A stretch of 38,076 nucleotides of DNA from Streptomyces sp. UNOB3_S3 (GTDB lineage: Bacteria > Actinomycetota > Actinomycetes > Streptomycetales > Streptomycetaceae). The first letter of the stretch is position 1; every line of letters begins with the position of its first letter. The stretch is from NCBI RefSeq assembly GCF_020740895.1, contig NZ_JAILXP010000018.1:1-38076 (forward strand). Direction: 5' to 3'. The position numbers and the translations under genes are program-made. The notes under the pieces are model-generated. The model saw nothing but the letters and a program-made list of their open reading frames with translations, was not told the origin of the DNA and made no database searches. Positions 38,050 through 38,076 of this stretch are shown in pieces.

Positions 38050-38076
38050 CCACGCCCCAGCCCGCGTCCCCACGGC
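38046..38076 (+). CDS. Start of the next gene, probably the partner permease (truncated)
   Basis: ATG 38046 overlaps the preceding stop as ATGA and opens MTTPQPASPR before the window ends. By analogy with the first ATPase-permease pair, this should be the ABC-2 permease of the second system. Only about ten residues are visible, so the call rests on context. Confidence 0.55.
   Translation, partial: MTTPQPASPR

Overview
The window is chromosomal DNA of a Streptomyces species, or a very close relative. It is extremely G+C rich, has GTG starts and translationally coupled ATGA/GTGA gene overlaps, and carries genes typical of the genus: the polar-growth coiled-coil proteins Scy and FilP, an AbsC-like MarR regulator, DUF6230/DUF6114 membrane proteins and two-component isobutyryl-CoA mutase. 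From memory, the gene order matches the S. coelicolor region around SCO5393-SCO5427. No phage, transposon, CRISPR array, tRNA or rRNA was seen.

Layout. (1) 1-4365: the 3' end of a sugar-type ABC permease gene, then a MacB/LolD-like ATPase and its two-FtsX-domain permease. (2) 4442-10560: a central-carbon block with ATP-dependent phosphofructokinase (minus strand) divergent from pta-ackA and followed by pyruvate kinase, bounded by two long, nearly perfect hairpin terminators. (3) 10650-13114 (minus): a three-gene envelope module, DUF6230, DUF6114 and a secreted Pro/Ser/Ala-rich protein. (4) 13687-15505: a thioredoxin-TPR protein divergent from a TetR regulator with a perfect palindrome between them. 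(5) 15565-17265 (minus): the isobutyryl-CoA mutase large subunit, with a 40-bp near-perfect palindrome upstream. (6) 17418-20933 (minus): small membrane proteins, a MarR regulator, an L7/L12-tail-like small protein, an MFS exporter and a thiamine-binding-type protein. (7) 21104-23739: three coupled AIM24 genes followed by the AbsC-like regulator. (8) 23898-24637 (minus): a RelE/HigB-type toxin and Xre-type antitoxin. (9) 24682-27472: a MeaB GTPase and thiolase (minus), divergent from methylmalonyl-CoA epimerase. (10) 27646-33781: scy and filP. (11) 33974-38076: two paralogous ABC-2 exporters flanking a gamma-glutamylcyclotransferase-like gene; the last permease runs off the window.

How the genes fit together. 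Region 2 covers both ATP-linked control points of glycolysis plus the acetyl-phosphate/acetate node. IcmA, MeaB, thiolase and epimerase belong to acyl-CoA remodelling (isobutyryl/butyryl-CoA, B12-mutase maintenance, acetoacetyl-CoA, methylmalonyl-CoA), which supplies polyketide and propionate metabolism. Scy and FilP organise the hyphal tip together with DivIVA, which is encoded elsewhere.

The strongest observations are these: the Scy repeat array, whose unit lengths are almost all 7+11n residues; recent DNA duplication inside scy; the exact diagnostic IcmA residues Phe80 and Gln198; an exact TGTGA-N6-TCACA Crp-type site between a DUF3817 gene and the AIM24 operon; and several perfect palindromes upstream of genes. 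Distances and repeats were read by eye from the sequence. Family assignments rest on recognised motifs, not on database searches.
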